NCBI GenBank assembly: GCA_003133265.1
Contig: PKWQ01000394.1
Location: 408-9,777, forward strand
Reading direction: 5' to 3'
Origin: Acetobacteraceae bacterium
GTDB taxonomy: Bacteria; Pseudomonadota; Alphaproteobacteria; Acetobacterales; Acetobacteraceae
DNA: 9,370 nt
Part shown: positions 7,140 through 9,370 of the stretch, piece by piece
Position numbering within the stretch: the stretch's first letter is position 1
Layout: each line of letters opens with the position of its first letter
Notes under the pieces: generated by a model
Told to the model about the DNA's origin: nothing
The model's database searches: none
Seen by the model: the letters and a program-made list of their open reading frames with translations, nothing else
Translations under genes and position numbers: made by a program

Positions 7140-8299
7140 GTGGGCACGCTGCCCGCATCAGACACGCCACCTGGGGACACGCCGCCACTAGGCCGCCGGG
7201 GGGCCAGCAGCCCCGGCCCGAACAGCAGCCAGCCACAAACGACGCCCGGCAGGATGGCATGGACCCAGATCAGCGGGATGAGCGCGTTGCTGCGCACGGC
7301 GATATTCCCCACCGCGAGACCGATCGCGAGCAGCCCGACGACCGCGCCGATCGCCGCCAGCGGACGCAGGACCCCGCCATGGCGGCGAAACGCCCCGGTG
7401 AGCACCGAGAGCAGCGCGACCAGGGCGTAGGACAGCGCGGCGAACGGTCCGGCGAGGCGCTTGTTTCCCTCCGCCCGCCATTTCGCCGTATCCCCCACAT
7501 TGGCCGGAGACGGGTTGAACAGCTCGCTCAGCGACATCTCGATCATGTCACGCGCGCGTACCGACGCGCTGCGTGTGGCCTGCGACAGGTCGATCGTGTT
7601 CTCGCTGAAGGTCAGCATGTCGAGCCGCCCGGTCTGCCGGTCGATTTCCTGGCGCGATCCGTTGATCAGCAACACGCGCGGGCCGCTCGGCCCCTCCACC
7701 AGCCGGCCGCGCTCGGCCAGGATGGTGGCATGCGCGTTGGGCTGGCGGGCGTCGTCAACCATGATGCCGCGCAGCACCCCGTCCCGGTCACGGGAGCGGA
7801 CATAGACGGTCAGATCGTCGGAAATCGGGGTGAACACGCCCTCCTGCAACAGAAACGCGACGACACGGTTGCGGATTTCCCACTGGAATTCCCGAAAGCC
7901 GCTCAGGCTGGCCGGCACGATGACGAGATTGAGCAGGAAACCGGCCAGCATGGCCAGCACCGACAAGGCCAGCGCCGGGCGGGCAAGCGCAAACGGGGAC
8001 AGGCCGGCGGCGCGCATCACTGTCAGTTCCCGGTCCCCGGCGAGGCGCTGATAGACGAACTGGACCACGACGAAGGTGGTGATCGGGACGATCACCGACA
8101 CCAGACTCGGGATCAGCAGGCCGGTGAGCCGGAGGAAAACGAAGGCCGACAGGCCGCGGTTCACCACCAACTCGACGAAACGCAGGCTCTGGATCAGCCA
8201 GATCAGCAAGGTCAGGCCGCCGGTGACCGCGATCAGCGCCCCGGCAAGCTGACGGAAGATATAACGGTCTACCTGAGTGACGAGCGGGCCGGTACGCAT
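7136..8299 (-). CDS. lptF: LPS export ABC transporter permease LptF
   Basis: This is the first gene of the minus-strand lpt operon. The 387-residue protein is an inner-membrane subunit of the LptB2FG exporter. It begins with the LptF signature DRYIFRQL (11–18). Hydrophobic helices lie near 18–38, 58–82, 108–131, 284–303, 313–331 and 340–362, and a periplasmic jelly-roll domain covers about 150–260 (GVFTPISDDLTVYVRSRD, ILAERGRLVEG, SENTIDLSQ). The cytoplasmic coupling motif DRELTVMRAAGLSPF is at 89–103. The C-terminal tail past residue 365 is Gly/Ser/Pro-rich with a short repeat (GGVSPGGVSD) and is probably disordered. The start is ATG 8299; no in-frame start codon lies just upstream. The best ribosome binding site, AAGGAG (8314–8319), is 14 bases away, rather far. 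The assignment over LptG rests on the N-terminal signature and gene order. Confidence 0.95.
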   Translation of the reverse strand: MRTGPLVTQVDRYIFRQLAGALIAVTGGLTLLIWLIQSLRFVELVVNRGLSAFVFLRLTGLLIPSLVSVIVPITTFVVVQFVYQRLAGDRELTVMRAAGLSPFALARPALALSVLAMLAGFLLNLVIVPASLSGFREFQWEIRNRVVAFLLQEGVFTPISDDLTVYVRSRDRDGVLRGIMVDDARQPNAHATILAERGRLVEGPSGPRVLLINGSRQEIDRQTGRLDMLTFSENTIDLSQATRSASVRARDMIEMSLSELFNPSPANVGDTAKWRAEGNKRLAGPFAALSYALVALLSVLTGAFRRHGGVLRPLAAIGAVVGLLAIGLAVGNIAVRSNALIPLIWVHAILPGVVCGWLLFGPGLLAPRRPSGGVSPGGVSDAGSVPT

Positions 8300-8313
8300 G
8301 ACGGCGAGGCGAT

Positions 8314-8319
8314 CTCCTT
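8314..8319 (-). promoter_or_regulatory. Ribosome binding site of lptF with long spacing
   Basis: AAGGAG on the minus strand is a near-perfect anti-Shine-Dalgarno match, but it ends 14 bases before the lptF ATG instead of the usual 5–10. No closer purine-rich site and no other in-frame start is seen. Confidence 0.5.
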
Positions 8320-8329
8320 GCTGCGTCGC

Positions 8330-8358
8330 ACTCTAGCGTCCGCTGTGCGCCCGGCCAA
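8330..8358 (-). promoter_or_regulatory. Candidate housekeeping promoter for the lptF operon
   Basis: On the minus strand, TTGGCC (8358–8353; 4 of 6 to TTGACA) and TAGAGT (8335–8330; 4 of 6 to TATAAT) are separated by exactly 17 bases. Transcription would begin near 8323, leaving a leader of about 24 bases that just includes the AAGGAG site. The match is modest and chance occurrence is possible. The surrounding gap (8300–8458) shows no other obvious operator or riboswitch. Confidence 0.3.
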
Positions 8359-8425
8359 ACGGCATAAGGCATCGATACCGTTTCTGCGGCAGGCGGCGGC
8401 CGGATGCAACCCGCTCGATAGGAAC

Positions 8426-8442
8426 CTGCCCACCTTGGGCGG
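8426..8442 (-). terminator. Weak hairpin downstream of the AtuA-related gene
   Basis: CCTGCCCACCTTGGGCGG on the plus strand contains GCCCA and TGGGC arms around a 3-nt loop, extendable by one wobble and one GC pair. It starts about 17 bases after the stop of the AtuA-related gene on the transcribed minus strand. There is no T-run after it, so a terminator role is tentative. Confidence 0.25.
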
Positions 8443-8458
8443 AACACGACCGGCGGGT

Positions 8459-8773
8459 CTATTTCTCCGGCAATTCGACGGTCAGGATCAGCGCGCTCAA
8501 TGACTTGCCGTGCGGATCGATCGCCAGCGAGCGGGTGACGCCGCCGCCGAGCGCGTTCTCGATCACGAAATTCAGCGCCCGAAGCTGCGGCATCTCGTAG
8601 CGGCGGACCGGGCCCGGGGTGATGTGGCGATAGGCCGCCAGCACCCGCTGCTCGGTCAGATGTTCGCGCAGGATGGCGAATCCGGCATCCGTATAGGCGG
8701 TGACGGAGACGTTCGAGGTGTTGCCCTTGTCGCCGGCACGGGAATGGCCGAGGTCATAGACTCGAATGCTCAT
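8459..8773 (-). CDS. AtuA-related small protein (AtuA C-terminal, ferredoxin-like-fold domain)
   Basis: This 104-residue protein corresponds to the C-terminal domain that is fused to the main AtuA domain in the roughly 600-residue AtuA proteins. Here it is a separate gene. Recognisable family blocks are the N-terminal YDLGHSRAGDKGNTSNVSV (6–24), the central YRHITPGPVRRYEMPQLRALNF (48–69) and the C-terminal ENALGGGVTRSLAIDPHGKSL (72–92). No signal peptide or membrane segment is seen, so it is likely cytoplasmic. The start ATG overlaps the stop of the upstream AtuA gene (ATGA, 8770–8773) and has GGAG eight bases upstream. The two products probably form one complex, replacing the fused protein. 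The biochemical activity is not known to me; the ferredoxin-like-fold label is recalled from domain databases and not checked. Confidence 0.85.
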   Translation of the reverse strand: MSIRVYDLGHSRAGDKGNTSNVSVTAYTDAGFAILREHLTEQRVLAAYRHITPGPVRRYEMPQLRALNFVIENALGGGVTRSLAIDPHGKSLSALILTVELPEK

Positions 8774-9370
8774 TTGCCGCTCTCCAGCACGATCTCGGGG
8801 CGGACCAGGTGGCGGGGCAGCAGCACGGACTTCACCGCCAATATCTCGCGCGGGCCGAAATTGATCCCCCCGCCCGCGCTCGCCGGTCCTTGCATGTGCA
8901 GGGAGCGCACCTCGGCCCCGACCGCGTCGGCGGCGCGCCGGTCGTCGGTCCGCGCGGCCACGCGCAGCCGGACCTCGTAGGGCTCGGGCTTGGTACGGCC
9001 GTCGTCGCCGTGCAGGCTGTCCAGCCCGATGATGTCGCAGCGCATCTCCGAATAGGTCAGGCCGCGCCGCCGCAGGCGCTCCTTCACCACTTCGAGGCCG
9101 AGCCTGGCGCGGGCCACGGCATTGATGCCCGCGAAGCCCATTTCGCCGGAGCCGATATAGCCGTCGAAATAGCCGACGACGACCTTGTAGGTGGGGGTCC
9201 GGGCGCGGGCGCGCATCCCGCGCACCTCGACGCTGTTCTTGCCGATCTCCTCGAACTCCACCCCGGTCGAATCGAGCACGCAATCGGGGGTGATGTAGGC
9301 CGAGGGATCATGCATCTCATACAAAAGCTGCTCGGTGCAGGTCGCCCGATCCAGCCGCCCGCCGGAGCCC
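8770..9370 (-). CDS. AtuA family protein (DUF1446), C-terminal part, truncated by the window edge
   Basis: This is the last 199 codons of a gene that begins beyond base 9370; the frame stays open to the edge. Visible residues include GGRLDRATCTEQLLYEMHDP and AYITPDCVLD (near the left end), VVVGYFDGYIGSGEMGFAG, NAVARARLGLEVVKERL, IIGLDSLHG and YEVRLRVAARTDDRRAADAVG. These match the C-terminal half of the AtuA/DUF1446 domain. AtuA is the first gene of the Pseudomonas acyclic-terpene (citronellol/geraniol) utilisation cluster, but its reaction is unknown and many homologues sit in other pathways, so terpene use should not be assumed. The protein ends in LESGK, without the small C-terminal domain, which follows as an overlapping gene. 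A TTG at 9324 is an internal codon, not a start, because homology continues upstream of it. Confidence 0.88.
   Translation of the reverse strand, partial: GSGGRLDRATCTEQLLYEMHDPSAYITPDCVLDSTGVEFEEIGKNSVEVRGMRARARTPTYKVVVGYFDGYIGSGEMGFAGINAVARARLGLEVVKERLRRRGLTYSEMRCDIIGLDSLHGDDGRTKPEPYEVRLRVAARTDDRRAADAVGAEVRSLHMQGPASAGGGINFGPREILAVKSVLLPRHLVRPEIVLESGK

Noticed and set aside
8371..8380. ATCGAT-centred short palindrome in the intergenic gap as an operator
   Set aside because: Six palindromic bases are too few to separate from chance, and no second copy is seen.
7259..8503. 414-codon plus-strand frame opposite lptF and the upstream gap
   Set aside because: It is rich in His, Gln, Asp and Arg, as expected for the complement of a membrane-protein gene. 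No ribosome binding site or family resemblance is seen.
9084..9324. TTG or downstream codon as the start of the AtuA gene inside the window
   Set aside because: The frame stays open to the edge, and the residues upstream of the TTG continue a family-like sequence (TEQLLYEMHDP), so the gene is truncated by the window.

Overview
The window reads as a conserved chromosomal core region of a GC-rich Gram-negative bacterium. The best guess is an alphaproteobacterium of the Rhodospirillales/Acetobacteraceae type. That guess rests on the yicC–gmk pair, the clustered lptF–lptG–lptD–surA–rsmA genes, the style of the Gmk and RsmA proteins, and the GC-rich third codon positions. No sequence search was possible, so the taxonomy is inference.

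Layout. (1) Bases 16–1556, plus strand: yicC (endoribonuclease) and gmk (guanylate kinase), joined by an ATGA overlap. (2) Bases 1548–1566: a perfect 7-bp inverted repeat at the convergent junction of gmk and rsmA, holding both stop codons. (3) Bases 1558–8299, minus strand: a tightly packed set transcribed in the order lptF, lptG, lptD, surA, rsmA. Three junctions are stop/start overlaps or near-overlaps, and there is a 22-nt gap before rsmA. (4) Bases 8300–8458: a 158–159-bp intergenic gap that probably carries the promoter of that operon (weak -35/-10 pair, AAGGAG ribosome binding site). (5) Bases 8459–9370, minus strand: a small AtuA-related protein, preceded by the C-terminal part of an AtuA-family protein that runs off the window edge.

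How the genes work together. LptF and LptG are the membrane subunits of the ABC exporter that extracts lipopolysaccharide from the inner membrane. LptD is the outer-membrane translocon that inserts it at the surface. SurA is the periplasmic chaperone that folds outer-membrane barrels, including LptD. The operon therefore makes both ends of the LPS bridge and the folding helper for its hardest client, followed by the rRNA dimethyltransferase RsmA. The pdxA gene that sits between surA and rsmA in enterobacteria is absent. YicC and Gmk serve RNA turnover and GMP phosphorylation. The AtuA pair belongs to a poorly understood family linked genetically to acyclic terpene utilisation and is the only accessory-looking part.

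I see no mobile element, CRISPR array, tRNA or rRNA gene, or clear new system. The most useful oddities are a Gly in place of Ser/Thr in the Gmk P-loop, the hairpin built from the Gly-Gly-stop ends of two convergent genes, the non-ATG stop/start overlaps inside the lpt operon, the three-cysteine pattern of LptD, and the split AtuA pair next to the LPS operon. No gene-free stretch exceeds 300 bases.
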